From Hominiventricola filiformis (GTDB lineage: Bacteria; Bacillota; Clostridia; Lachnospirales; Lachnospiraceae), in assembly GCF_020686965.1 (NCBI RefSeq), contig NZ_JAJEPS010000002.1, forward strand, positions 186,001-250,000: a stretch of 64,000 nucleotides of DNA. Direction: 5' to 3'. Below, piece by piece: positions 24,378-32,017 of this stretch (position 1 is its first letter; every line of letters begins with the position of its first letter). Made by a program: the position numbers and the translations under genes. The notes under the pieces are model-generated. The model had not been told where the DNA came from. It did not search any database and saw nothing but the letters and a program-made list of their open reading frames with translations.

Positions 24378-24625
24378 TACTGCTCCTCCCTTACCATCCG
24401 GAGAATATCCGAATCCTGTAATTTCAGAAGCTTTACCATTCGCCGGAACTCTGCCAGGCAGATCCTTTCCGGTTCCCGTTTATGCCGCTGATAAGTTCCT
24501 TTGGAAATTCCGAGCATCTTTGCTGTCCGCTCATCATTCAAGGATCTTCGCTCCTGTCCCGCATTCACAGCCGCCCGGACTTCCCGGTTCATCTGTTCAG
24601 TTGCGGAAGATTTTAATGCTGGCAT
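24377..24625 (-). CDS. HTH-containing early phage protein
   Basis: 82 aa. RSLNDERTAKMLGISKGTYQRHKREPERI resembles a helix-turn-helix, with a further helix rich in Leu (RRMVKLLKLQDSDILRMV). GGAGGTAACAATAT precedes the ATG. First gene of the long early operon after the switch; likely DNA-binding. Confidence 0.65.
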   Translation of the reverse strand: MPALKSSATEQMNREVRAAVNAGQERRSLNDERTAKMLGISKGTYQRHKREPERICLAEFRRMVKLLKLQDSDILRMVREEQ

Positions 24626-24652
24626 ATATTGTTACCTCCTCATCTTTTTGAT

Positions 24653-24745
24653 ATAATGAGGTCGTACCGCTTTCTCCCAAAATGGTACGCACCTTTCCCT
24701 GCCTGTTTATTGGATGTACAGGCGGGGAATTTTTACTTTGTTCCA
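24653..24745. promoter_or_regulatory. Structured gap between Cro-side genes and the early operon
   Basis: Two inverted repeats occur: GGTCGTACC...GGTACGCACC (24660-24693) and CCCTGCCTGT...ACAGGCGGGG (about 24696-24728). The second is followed rightward by AATTTTT. The first could be an operator and the second a terminator or antitermination structure. No gene fits between them. Confidence 0.45.
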
Positions 24746-24933
24746 ATCACAAAGGGCTGCCCCAATGATTTCAGCAATCGGTCAGCATTGTACAAAGATA
24801 TTTCTCTTGTGCCGTTTTCCCACATAGATATTGCTCTGTCGGAAAATCCTGCCTTCTTTGCAAGTTCTTTCTGCGTCATTTCTGCGCTTTCCCTTGCATT
24901 CTTGAGAAAATTTCCAAATGATGTTTTGTCCAT
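24733..24933 (-). CDS. Cro/CI-family HTH regulator
   Basis: 66 aa from the ATG at 24933 with AGGAGGTTCTAT upstream. MTQKELAKKAGFSDRAISMWENGTREISLYNADRLLKSLG is a textbook XRE helix-turn-helix filling the protein. Second gene leftward from the switch; probably an early regulator acting with the Cro-like protein. Confidence 0.78.
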   Translation of the reverse strand: MDKTSFGNFLKNARESAEMTQKELAKKAGFSDRAISMWENGTREISLYNADRLLKSLGQPFVIGTK

Positions 24934-24943
24934 ATAGAACCTC

Positions 24944-25132
24944 CTACTCTTCCAGAAAATACTCAATCGGTACGCTGAAATAATCTGCAAGTTTCTTCAT
25001 GCTTTCCAGATTTGGCTTACATCTTCCGGCTTTCCAATTCGAAAAAGCAGTCTGACTAATTCCTGTATCTTTTGCTACTTGGTACGATGTTTTGTTTGTT
25101 TTGCTCAATAATTCGGTGAACTTTTCGTACAA
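24944..25132 (-). CDS. Cro-like HTH repressor
   Basis: 62 aa, started at TTG 25132 because AAGGAGG lies 7 bases upstream. TSYQVAKDTGISQTAFSNWKAGRCKPNLESMKKLADYF is an XRE domain clearly related to that of the rightward CI-like protein, so both probably read the same operators. It is the first leftward gene of the switch, transcribed from the promoter at 25281-25309. Confidence 0.8.
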   Translation of the reverse strand: MYEKFTELLSKTNKTSYQVAKDTGISQTAFSNWKAGRCKPNLESMKKLADYFSVPIEYFLEE

Positions 25133-25167
25133 AATTACACCTCCTTCCCAGTATTTCACCTATTGAA

Positions 25168-25338
25168 AATACTTTCGTCACATGATATACTTTCAAATAT
25201 AAAACTACCACATCTTATAAAAGAAAGTATTTTTAATGGCATTAGTATTTCCTTCCGCCTACTTTCGTTTGCGTAACTAAACTATACTACTCTTTTCGTA
25301 AGTAGTCAATACTTTATGCTTATTTTTACGAAAGTATT
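25168..25338. promoter_or_regulatory. Repeated AATACTTTCG/CGAAAGTATT operators of the genetic switch
   Basis: Copies or near copies occur at 25168-25178, 25187-25194, 25223-25230, 25261-25268, 25308-25315 and 25328-25338, in both orientations, within the 232-base divergent region. One lies against the -35 of the leftward promoter and one just before the CI-like gene. The array is as expected for binding by the two paralogous HTH repressors. Confidence 0.7.
25281..25309 (-). promoter_or_regulatory. Leftward lytic promoter
   Basis: TTGACT (25304-25309) and TATAGT (25281-25286) are spaced 17 bases and point to the Cro-like gene and the early operon. The AATACTTT operator abuts the -35 box. Confidence 0.75.
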
Positions 25339-25364
25339 TTCTTTTTGTGAAAGGAGCACAAAAT

Positions 25365-25787
25365 ATGTATGAAGTTTTTGAGCAACTTCTTCAAAAACAC
25401 AACGTTACAGCTTACAAAGTTGCAAAAGAAGCCGGAGTTACACAAACTGCTTTAAGTAATTGGAAATCTGGAAGAAGTACGCCAACCACAAAAACACTAA
25501 AGAAAATAGCCGATTATTTTGGTGTGACAGTAGATTATTTAATGTCAGGAAAAGATGAGACAAAAGAAAAAAATTCTGGATTGACCACAAGAGATGAAAA
25601 AGACATTGCCAAAGATCTGAACTCTATCATGGAAAAATTGAGAAACGGAGAAGACGGTCCTGCTAGCTTTGAAGGAACGGATATCCCGGAGGATGATCTT
25701 GAACTCTTTGCAGGACAAATCGAACTCATGCTTCGCCGGTTGAAAGCTATTAACAAAGAAAAATACAATCCGCACAAAAAGAAGTAG
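25365..25787 (+). CDS. CI-like phage repressor (HTH XRE)
   Basis: 140 aa from the ATG at 25365 (AAAGGAG upstream). Residues 14-60 (TAYKVAKEAGVTQTALSNWKSGRSTPTTKTLKKIADYF) are an XRE DNA-binding domain; the remaining 80 residues are acidic and lack a LexA-type peptidase. Inactivation is therefore probably by the adjacent ImmA/IrrE protease, as in ICEBs1/phi105-type systems. It maintains lysogeny by repressing the leftward promoter. Confidence 0.82.
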   Translation: MYEVFEQLLQKHNVTAYKVAKEAGVTQTALSNWKSGRSTPTTKTLKKIADYFGVTVDYLMSGKDETKEKNSGLTTRDEKDIAKDLNSIMEKLRNGEDGPASFEGTDIPEDDLELFAGQIELMLRRLKAINKEKYNPHKKK

Positions 25788-25798
25788 GTGAGATTACT

Positions 25799-26251
25799 TT
25801 GAAAAAGGATATACATAAAACAGTCTCTTACTATGTAAAAAAATATGAGACTTCTGATCCGTTTCAAATTGCCAAGGAACTAAATATCGAACTTGCTATC
25901 GGAAACATGGGATCCAGGCTTGGATGCTATATGTATATGAAAAGACATAAATGCATTTTTCTGAATGAAAATTTGGACGAACAGGAGCAACGTTTTGTCA
26001 TGGCTCATGAATTAGGGCATGCTATTCTGCATCCACGGCAAAACTGCTATTTCATTCGGAACAAGACTTTTCTGTCTGCAGATAGAATTGAAATTGAAGC
26101 TAACACATTCGCTATCGAGCTTCTTGTGCCAGACACGGAGATTATTGAAAATCCAGATCTCACAATTGGACAGTTGGCTAGAATGACCGGATATGATGAA
26201 ACTCTTTTAAAGTATAAAAAAATTTTTAATAAATTATTTTTAGGTGAATAA
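25799..26251 (+). CDS. ImmA/IrrE-family metallopeptidase
   Basis: 150 aa from a TTG at 25799. MAHELGHAILHP holds the HExxH zinc motif, and IEIEANTFAIELLVP the downstream Glu of the family. ImmA cleaves the ImmR-type repressor to induce the element. It follows the CI-like repressor gene directly, so the pair is probably the induction switch. Confidence 0.88.
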   Translation: MKKDIHKTVSYYVKKYETSDPFQIAKELNIELAIGNMGSRLGCYMYMKRHKCIFLNENLDEQEQRFVMAHELGHAILHPRQNCYFIRNKTFLSADRIEIEANTFAIELLVPDTEIIENPDLTIGQLARMTGYDETLLKYKKIFNKLFLGE

Positions 26252-26253
26252 AA

Positions 26254-26736
26254 ATGAAAACTGTTTATTGTAAAAAGTGCGGTTCTGTTATTGATAATGA
26301 ATCCGGGCAATGCACCGGATGCGGAAAAAAGTATTTTAGAATCAGGAAACTGTTCTCATCAAAAGTTCTTATATGGATTCTGGTAATCGCATGTACTGGG
26401 CTCGCTGGATGCTCATACTTCTGGTATACCGGATACAATTACCAATTGCAGCAAGTAATACAGCTCAACGAAGAGCTCGCAAAGAACTCTGATGAACTTA
26501 AAACAGCAAAATCCCGTTTAAGTAATTTGAGTATACGTTACTCAAATTTGCAAACTGAATATGATAAATCAATTGAGAAAACGCTATTTTTAGACACTCA
26601 CATAGTATTTACTACTCCATCTGGCAACAAATATCATTCATATGATTGTTACCACCTAAGTGGACACTCTACTTATCATTGGTTCAAAGAAGATGCAGAA
26701 TCTGCTGGCTATGAACCATGTGCAGATTGTCAGTAA
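26254..26736 (+). CDS. Membrane protein with N-terminal zinc ribbon and C-terminal Cys/His motif
   Basis: 160 aa. An N-terminal CKKC...CTGC zinc ribbon is followed by a transmembrane segment (residues 37-58), a coiled coil (65-105) and an outside domain with TPSGNKYHSYDCYHLSGH and YEPCADC, a metal-binding pattern seen at the ends of some secreted proteins. It is expressed from the lysogeny operon, three bases after immA, so it may be made in the lysogen and alter the cell surface. Not a known phage function. Confidence 0.7.
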   Translation: MKTVYCKKCGSVIDNESGQCTGCGKKYFRIRKLFSSKVLIWILVIACTGLAGCSYFWYTGYNYQLQQVIQLNEELAKNSDELKTAKSRLSNLSIRYSNLQTEYDKSIEKTLFLDTHIVFTTPSGNKYHSYDCYHLSGHSTYHWFKEDAESAGYEPCADCQ

Positions 26737-26787
26737 GTCAACAAAATAAAAACGGCCCTCTGCTGGAACAGAAGACCGTTGATTATA

Positions 26788-26838
26788 CCTCCGAAGAGAT
26801 ACAACATATCGAACAACTATATTGTATCATCCCGGAGG
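26788..26838. repeat. Hyphenated inverted repeat upstream of the integrase
   Basis: CCTCCG (26788-26793) pairs with CGGAGG (26833-26838) and GATACAA (26798-26804) with TTGTATC (26822-26828). It lies about 70 bases before the integrase start. It could be an integrase/excisionase binding region or an RNA structure. Confidence 0.5.
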
Positions 26839-26908
26839 CAGCCACGCAAGCGGAACGAATGTTCCTGCTGGCTGTTATTTTTATACCCATTTTTAAGGAG
26901 GATACACT

Positions 26909-28030
26909 ATGGCAAAAGCAAAAAAGTTACCATCTGGAGCATGGAGGTGTCTGGCCTATAGCCACACAGAGAGGGTTCTGGATCCCAAAACCGGAAAAAT
27001 GAAGGACAAGCGCATTTATGAATCGTTCACAGCTGACACCCGCGCAGAAGCGGAATTTGCCGCATCAGAGTTCCAATTAAATAAGTCTAAGACGAACCTT
27101 TCAAAACGCCGTGAAATGGCTCACAAGACCTTGAGAGAGGCTACCACCATGTACATAGAAATGTGCGAAACGATAAAACGTTCCCCTACAACCACACAGG
27201 ATTACCGATGTATCTTGAAAAATGGTTTTCAGGACTTATGGGATATTCCATTAAAAGACATCAACGCCGATCTGCTGCAGGATGCTATCATAGCAGAGGC
27301 GCAACGTCCAGCCAATAATCGGGATCGGAAACCCATCTCTGCAAAGCGCCTAAAGAACGAATGGGGGCTTGTAACCGCAGTGCTGCATAAATACAGGAAA
27401 GACCTTGATCTGGACGATATTCAGCTTCCTACGGTCACACGACGCATGGTAGAGCTTCCGCCTGCCAGACAAGTCATTGAGATCATTCGCGGAACAGAAA
27501 TAGAACTTCCTGTTCTGCTTGCTGCATGGCTATCCTTTACGATGTCAGAAATCAAAGGACTTACAAAATCACAATCCGTAAACGGAGATTATCTAACCAT
27601 CCGGAGCGTCGTCGTAAATACCTCGGATGGACCCTACAGAAAAGAGCTGGCAAAAAACGAAACCCGGAACCGGCGTCACCGAATCCCTGTATACATCAAA
27701 GAGTTAATTGACCGGGTGCCGGGCGACGAGATTGTTCCTATGTCCAGCAGTGCTCTCTACCATAAATGGATCCGGCTCCAAAAGAAGCACAGTATGGATC
27801 CGATCACATTCCATGATCTGCGTCACCTAAACGCATCTGTCATGGCGCTGCTTCGGATTCCAGACAAATACGCGCAGGAACGAGGCGGCTGGAAATCAGA
27901 TAAAGTTATGAAAGGGATTTATATGCAGACTTTTTCAGAAGAAAGAGTAAAAGTTGATGATATAATGGATACTTACTTCAATGAGATCATGCAACACGAA
28001 ATGCAACATGAAAAAGAAAAAGCCCTGTAA
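26909..28030 (+). CDS. int: Tyrosine-type phage integrase
   Basis: 373 aa. The N-terminus (to about 60) is an arm-binding region, 70-160 a core-binding domain, and 185-360 the catalytic domain. HDLRHLNASVMALL gives the H-x-x-R motif, GGWKSDKVMKGIYMQTF the His/Trp position and the Tyr nucleophile. The first catalytic arginine (normally in a TGLR-x-x-E motif) is not seen; the stretch reads LSFTMSEIKGL. AAGGAGGATACACT precedes the ATG. It ends 18 bases before tRNA-Thr, its likely target. Confidence 0.88.
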   Translation: MAKAKKLPSGAWRCLAYSHTERVLDPKTGKMKDKRIYESFTADTRAEAEFAASEFQLNKSKTNLSKRREMAHKTLREATTMYIEMCETIKRSPTTTQDYRCILKNGFQDLWDIPLKDINADLLQDAIIAEAQRPANNRDRKPISAKRLKNEWGLVTAVLHKYRKDLDLDDIQLPTVTRRMVELPPARQVIEIIRGTEIELPVLLAAWLSFTMSEIKGLTKSQSVNGDYLTIRSVVVNTSDGPYRKELAKNETRNRRHRIPVYIKELIDRVPGDEIVPMSSSALYHKWIRLQKKHSMDPITFHDLRHLNASVMALLRIPDKYAQERGGWKSDKVMKGIYMQTFSEERVKVDDIMDTYFNEIMQHEMQHEKEKAL

Positions 28031-28044
28031 ATACAGGGCTTTTA
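28017..28044 (+). terminator. Integrase terminator
   Basis: AGCCCTGT (28021-28028) and ACAGGGCT (28033-28040) form a stem followed by TTTT, overlapping the stop codon and ending just before the tRNA. Confidence 0.8.
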
Positions 28045-28048
28045 CAAA

Positions 28049-28120
28049 GCTGCTGACGGGAATCGGACCCGTGACCTCCGCACTACCAATGCGACGCTCT
28101 ACCGACTGAGCCACAGCAGC
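28049..28120 (-). tRNA. tRNA-Thr(GGT), probable prophage attachment site
   Basis: The complete cloverleaf has a GCTGCTG/CAGCAGC acceptor stem, anticodon loop TTGGTAG (anticodon GGT) and T-arm ACGGG-TCCGATT-CCCGT. No CCA is encoded. Its 3' end faces the integrase, so attB is probably the 3' part of this gene, regenerated by the phage. The second copy should lie left of the window. Confidence 0.93.
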
Positions 28121-28153
28121 TTGTTTTGTGTCGCTTGCGCTCGCGACTTGATT

Positions 28154-28182
28154 ATAATATCACAGGGCACCCTGAGTGTCAA
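28154..28182 (-). promoter_or_regulatory. tRNA-Thr promoter inside the 3' end of sigH
   Basis: TTGACA (28177-28182), a 17-base spacer and TATTAT (28154-28159). The spacer contains CAGGGTGCCCTG, an inverted repeat. The -35 and spacer lie in the last codons of sigH. Confidence 0.75.
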
Positions 28183-28750
28183 CACTTTTTTCAACTTTTT
28201 TTAACTTTTTTTTCAAACGTTGAATTGCGTTGTCGACAGACTTCTCAGACCGGCCCATTTCTTCGGCAATTTCCTCATAACTGCCGCCTTCCAGATAAAG
28301 TTTCAGCACTTGTCGTTCCATACTGCTGAGCTGCTTATCAATCAGCTGATATCTCTTCTCCATATTTTCCTGGGCAATCATTCTGGACTCCGGGTTATCG
28401 AGAAGAAAAAGATTCAAATCCTCACTCAGGGAAATATATTCGTTCAACGGTTCATGTTTCTTTCTGCCGGAAGCCTGTACCGCTGTATACATCTGCCTGT
28501 TCACGCACACTTGCGCATAACTGGCAAAAGCACTCTCGCCTGGACGATACGTCCGGATTGCTTTATAAAGACCAATCATCCCCTCCTGGATCAGATCTTC
28601 GTTTTCGCCGCCGATCAGATACAGCGTTCTGGCCTGCCTCTTTACCATAGGTTTATATTTTTCCAGAAGGAAGTCCGCCACTTCGGACTCCCCTCTGCCG
28701 AGCCGTTCAAACAGCTCCTTATCCGTCATCTCAGGATATGCTGCTCTCAA
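28160..28750 (-). CDS. sigH: RNA polymerase sigma factor SigH (sigma-70 family)
   Basis: 196 aa from TTG 28750. Region 2 spans about residues 28-95 (DLIQEGMIGLYKAIRTYRPGESAFASYAQVCVNRQM) and region 4 about 140-185 (GGSYEEIAEEMGRSEKSVDNAIQRLKKKLKK). Sequence and operon place match sigma-H of Firmicutes, which governs the start of sporulation and stationary-phase genes. Last gene of the cysE operon, with the upstream rlmB stop two bases before it. Confidence 0.9.
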   Translation of the reverse strand: MRAAYPEMTDKELFERLGRGESEVADFLLEKYKPMVKRQARTLYLIGGENEDLIQEGMIGLYKAIRTYRPGESAFASYAQVCVNRQMYTAVQASGRKKHEPLNEYISLSEDLNLFLLDNPESRMIAQENMEKRYQLIDKQLSSMERQVLKLYLEGGSYEEIAEEMGRSEKSVDNAIQRLKKKLKKVEKSVDTQGAL

Positions 28751-28751
28751 A

Positions 28752-29492
28752 TCAGTTCATCCTCTGTCTTACAATCTCATAGGCCAATACGCCTGCTGCC
28801 ACAGAAGCGTTCAGGGAGTCGATATCCCCCTTCATGGGAATTGATGCCACATAGTCGCACTTCTCTTTTACCAGACGGCCTACACCTTCACCTTCATTTC
28901 CAATAACTAATCCAATCGGACCCGTCAGATTCAGGTCGTACATGGTCGTTCCGCCCATATCCGCGCAGACAAACCACAGTCCTTCTTTCTTCAGTTCTTC
29001 CATGGTAGCACCCAGATTCGTCACCTTCGCAACCGGAGTGTAATTAAGAGCGCCTGCAGACGTCTTTGCTACGGTTGTCGTCAGCCCCACAGCATGACGT
29101 TTCGGGATAATGACTCCGTGAGCACCTGCCAGATTGGCAGTACGGATAATAGCTCCCAGGTTATGAGGATCCTCAATATTATCCAACAGAAAGATAAAAG
29201 GCGGTTCACCCTTCTCCCGTGCAAGATTTAAAATATCCTCTACCTCTGCATACTCATAGGCTGCAGCAGATGCAATGACACCCTGATGCTTTCCGGTCTT
29301 TGACATCTGATCCAGACGTTCTTTTGCCACAAAGCTTACAATTACATCATGTTTTCTGGCTTCTCTTAAAATACTGTTTACCGGGCCATCCTGACAATTT
29401 TTCAGCACAAAGAGCTTGTCGATGGTCTTGCCTGAGCGGAAAGCTTCCATGACCGCATTTCGGCCCTCGATGGTCAGTTCTTCATATCTCAT
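28752..29492 (-). CDS. rlmB: 23S rRNA (guanosine-2'-O)-methyltransferase RlmB
   Basis: 246 aa of the SpoU/TrmH family, methylating a guanosine ribose in 23S rRNA. The N-terminal domain (EGRNAVMEAFRSGKTIDKLFV) binds RNA. The knotted SAM domain has FLLDNIEDPHNLGAIIRTA, GLVIGNEGEGVGRLV and IPMKGDIDSLNASVAAGVLAYE. It overlaps mrnC by four bases. Confidence 0.95.
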   Translation of the reverse strand: MRYEELTIEGRNAVMEAFRSGKTIDKLFVLKNCQDGPVNSILREARKHDVIVSFVAKERLDQMSKTGKHQGVIASAAAYEYAEVEDILNLAREKGEPPFIFLLDNIEDPHNLGAIIRTANLAGAHGVIIPKRHAVGLTTTVAKTSAGALNYTPVAKVTNLGATMEELKKEGLWFVCADMGGTTMYDLNLTGPIGLVIGNEGEGVGRLVKEKCDYVASIPMKGDIDSLNASVAAGVLAYEIVRQRMN

Positions 29493-29920
29493 GGGGTTCC
29501 TCCTGTACGTTCCATACCGATTTTAATCAGATCAATCATGCGCTTCATCTGATCCGTCAGATACAGATATCCCATCAGCGCCTCAAAACCCGTCGCATGG
29601 CGGTAATCATGCATGGTCGCATGTTTTGCCATGCTGACCGTCTTTGCATTTCTGCCGCGTTTAAAATAGGAAAGCTCCTCCTCCGTCAGTTCCGGAAGAA
29701 ATGCTTCTGCCATGGCAGCCTGTGCAGATGCCTTGACATAAGTACTCGCCTTTTTATGAAGTGTATTCGCCTGTCGATTTCCCTGATCCACCAAAATCGT
29801 ACGGATCACCAGTTCATAGACTGCATCTCCTATATAGGCGAGCACCACCGGTGAATAGGTGCGGATATCCACCGGCTGCAGATCAAACTGCTCTTTTAAA
29901 TATTTTATGCTCTCTTCCAT
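29489..29920 (-). CDS. mrnC: Mini-ribonuclease III
   Basis: 143 aa. An RNase III catalytic domain without a dsRNA-binding domain: SPVVLAYIGDAVYELVIR holds the catalytic acidic residues, and GFEALMGYLYL the second set. It matures 23S rRNA termini. AAGGAGTAAA precedes the ATG and the start overlaps the end of cysS, the standard Firmicutes arrangement. Confidence 0.93.
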   Translation of the reverse strand: MEESIKYLKEQFDLQPVDIRTYSPVVLAYIGDAVYELVIRTILVDQGNRQANTLHKKASTYVKASAQAAMAEAFLPELTEEELSYFKRGRNAKTVSMAKHATMHDYRHATGFEALMGYLYLTDQMKRMIDLIKIGMERTGGTP

Positions 29921-31314
29921 TTTACTCCTTCACGGGTGTCTTCCAGAACGATGCCCTTCTCAAGAAGCTCATTACGGATCTCATCTGCTCTCGCAAAGTT
30001 CTTAGCCTTTCTGGCTGCCTGACGCTCTTCAATGAGCTGCTCGATATCAGCATCCAGAAGTTCCGCTTTCTTTTCTGTAATAATACCAAGAATATCGCAC
30101 AAGCTCTGGATTTTCCCTCTCAACGCATCTGCAAATGCCTTGCTGGAACCTTCTGCCACATTGGTATTTGCAAATTTGACCAGATCAAAAACAGCTGCAA
30201 TAGCGTCTGCGGTATTGAAATCATCATCCATGGAATCATCAAAATTCTCCTCGAATTTCTTTGTCTCTTCCAATTTCAGAACTTCCTCTTCGGTCATCTC
30301 CTGCAGTGATGCATGCTCTGCCACATATTTCAGGTTTTCAACAGCGGTCAGGATTCTTTCCAGTGCGTTCTTTGAAGATTCCATCAGATCAGCACTAAAA
30401 TTCAGCGGACTTCTGTAATGTGCATTCAGCATGAAGAAACGCAGTACCTGCAGATCGTATTTCTCACCGATCTCACGAACAGTAAAGAAATTTCCAAGGG
30501 ATTTTGACATTTTACGGTTGTCAATGTTCAGGAATGCATTGTGCATCCAGTATCTGGAGAAGCATTTTCCAGAGCATGCCTCACTCTGGGCAATCTCGTT
30601 CTCATGATGAGGGAAGATCAGATCCTCTCCGCCACCATGAATATCGATCTGCTCACCCAGATATTTCTTGGACATGACAGAGCACTCAATGTGCCATCCC
30701 GGACGGCCCTCGCCCCACGGAGACTGCCATGCCGGCTCGCCCTCTTTCTTCGGTTTCCAGAGGACGAAATCCAGCGGATCTTCCTTCTCATCCTCACCGG
30801 ATACCAGAAGAGAACGATTTCCTCCCTGCAGATCATCAAGATTCTTATGGGAAAGCTTTCCGTACTCTGCAAATTTACGGGTACGATAGTAAACGGTTCC
30901 ATTTTTCTCGTAAGCATACCCCTTCTCGATCAGCTCTGAGATCATCTCGATCATGCCGCCGATCTCCTGAGTCGCCAGCGGATGGGTGGTGGCCGGTTTG
31001 ATGTTCATACCTTCCATGTCTTTCTTGCACTCTGCAATATAACGCTGGGAAATTTCTTCTGCCGGAACGCCTTCCTCAATGGCTTTCTTAATGATCTTAT
31101 CATCCACATCCGTAAAGTTGGATACGAAATTTACCTCATATCCTTTGTGCTCCAGATAACGGCGAACCGTATCGAACACGATCATCGGGCGTGCATTTCC
31201 GATATGGATAAAGTTGTAAACAGTTGGGCCGCACACATACATGCGGACCTTTCCTTCCTCTAACGGCACAAAGTCTTCTTTCTTCTTGGATAAGGTATTA
31301 TAAATGCGAATCAC
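29905..31314 (-). CDS. cysS: Cysteinyl-tRNA synthetase
   Basis: 469 aa, full length. CGPTVYNFIHIGNARPMIVFD (HIGH signature with one of the zinc cysteines), GGGEDLIFPHHENEIAQSEA, and KMSKSLGN (KMSKS loop) identify a class I CysRS. The GTG start follows GGAGGAAATGTACA and overlaps the cysE stop (GTGA). Expression should follow the upstream Cys T-box, so transcription rises when tRNA-Cys is uncharged. Confidence 0.97.
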   Translation of the reverse strand: MIRIYNTLSKKKEDFVPLEEGKVRMYVCGPTVYNFIHIGNARPMIVFDTVRRYLEHKGYEVNFVSNFTDVDDKIIKKAIEEGVPAEEISQRYIAECKKDMEGMNIKPATTHPLATQEIGGMIEMISELIEKGYAYEKNGTVYYRTRKFAEYGKLSHKNLDDLQGGNRSLLVSGEDEKEDPLDFVLWKPKKEGEPAWQSPWGEGRPGWHIECSVMSKKYLGEQIDIHGGGEDLIFPHHENEIAQSEACSGKCFSRYWMHNAFLNIDNRKMSKSLGNFFTVREIGEKYDLQVLRFFMLNAHYRSPLNFSADLMESSKNALERILTAVENLKYVAEHASLQEMTEEEVLKLEETKKFEENFDDSMDDDFNTADAIAAVFDLVKFANTNVAEGSSKAFADALRGKIQSLCDILGIITEKKAELLDADIEQLIEERQAARKAKNFARADEIRNELLEKGIVLEDTREGVKWKRA

Positions 31315-31976
31315 TGTACATTTCCTCCTTTGATTTCTTTTTTCAGTATTTCCAATTCTTCGCGTAATTTGTTGTTTTCTTCACGTAATTCTGAAATTGC
31401 ATCCAGTACCGGGTCCGGAAGATCCACCTGATCCAGATCCGTTCTCGGGATTCTCACATTGTCTTTCTTTACGATGCGCCCAGGAACACCGACTACCGTA
31501 CAGTTGGGCGGCACCGGCTGCAATACCACACTTCCGGCTCCTACTTTGGAATTCTCGCCAATGGTAAATGATCCTAAGATCTTGGCACCGGCACTGACCA
31601 TAACGTTGTCTTCCAGCGTCGGATGGCGCTTTCCATGTTCTTTTCCCGTACCACCAAGGGTCACACCCTGATACAGAGTTACATTATCGCCCAGAATTGC
31701 GGTCTCACCGATGACCACACCAGTTCCATGGTCAATGAAAAGTCCCTTTCCGATAGTTGCACCCGGGTGAATCTCGATTCCGGTCTTTCTGGCGGTCCGC
31801 TGTGAAATCCATCTGGCCCAGAAATAATGTTTTCTCTGATACAGCTTATGTGCGAGTCGATATTTCAGGATCGCATGAAAAGTCGGATACAGAAATACTT
31901 CCATATTCGACTTAATTGCCGGGTCCCGTTCCCGAATCACCGCAATCTCCTCTTTTACATAACTGATGATTCCCAT
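31311..31976 (-). CDS. cysE: Serine O-acetyltransferase
   Basis: 221 aa from the ATG at 31976. It makes O-acetylserine, the precursor of cysteine. A short N-terminal helical part is followed by left-handed beta-helix hexapeptides (IHPGATIGKGLFIDHGTGVVIGET, GDNVTLYQGVTLGGTG, and later VSAGAKILGSF), then a coiled C-terminus (LREENNKLREELEILKKEI). First gene of the operon under the Cys T-box. An in-frame extension to 32066 runs into the leader and is not used. Confidence 0.93.
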   Translation of the reverse strand: MGIISYVKEEIAVIRERDPAIKSNMEVFLYPTFHAILKYRLAHKLYQRKHYFWARWISQRTARKTGIEIHPGATIGKGLFIDHGTGVVIGETAILGDNVTLYQGVTLGGTGKEHGKRHPTLEDNVMVSAGAKILGSFTIGENSKVGAGSVVLQPVPPNCTVVGVPGRIVKKDNVRIPRTDLDQVDLPDPVLDAISELREENNKLREELEILKKEIKGGNVQ

Positions 31977-32017
31977 AATTGCTCTACTTCCTCTTTTTCC
32001 CTGATTTTTAATGATAC

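Larger units (their letters stand above)
1..28048. mobile_element. Temperate tailed-phage prophage, right part (left end outside window)
   Basis: The stretch carries packaging/head genes, a replication and recombination block, a Cro/CI-type switch with an ImmA-like protease, and a tyrosine integrase, in a standard temperate-phage order. The right boundary is inferred: the integrase stops at 28030 and the 3' end of a host tRNA-Thr gene begins at 28049, the usual place for integration into a tRNA gene. Tail, lysis and left attachment sequences are not in the window. A head-first siphovirus or myovirus cannot be told apart without the tail genes. Confidence 0.95.

Noticed and set aside
26718..27002. 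Frame between the zinc-membrane gene and integrase (EEIQHIEQLYCIIPEAATQAERMF...)
   Set aside because: It starts inside one gene, ends inside another, has no ribosome site and overlaps the inverted repeat. A real small gene is possible but I cannot support it.
1..28048. CRISPR array, toxin-antitoxin locus or large restriction system in the prophage
   Set aside because: No spaced direct repeats of CRISPR type are seen. The MazF-like and ribbon-helix-helix proteins are not neighbours, and no restriction endonuclease accompanies the methyltransferase.
28160..28750. sigH as a phage gene
   Set aside because: It lies beyond the tRNA boundary and continues the host cysE operon without a break.
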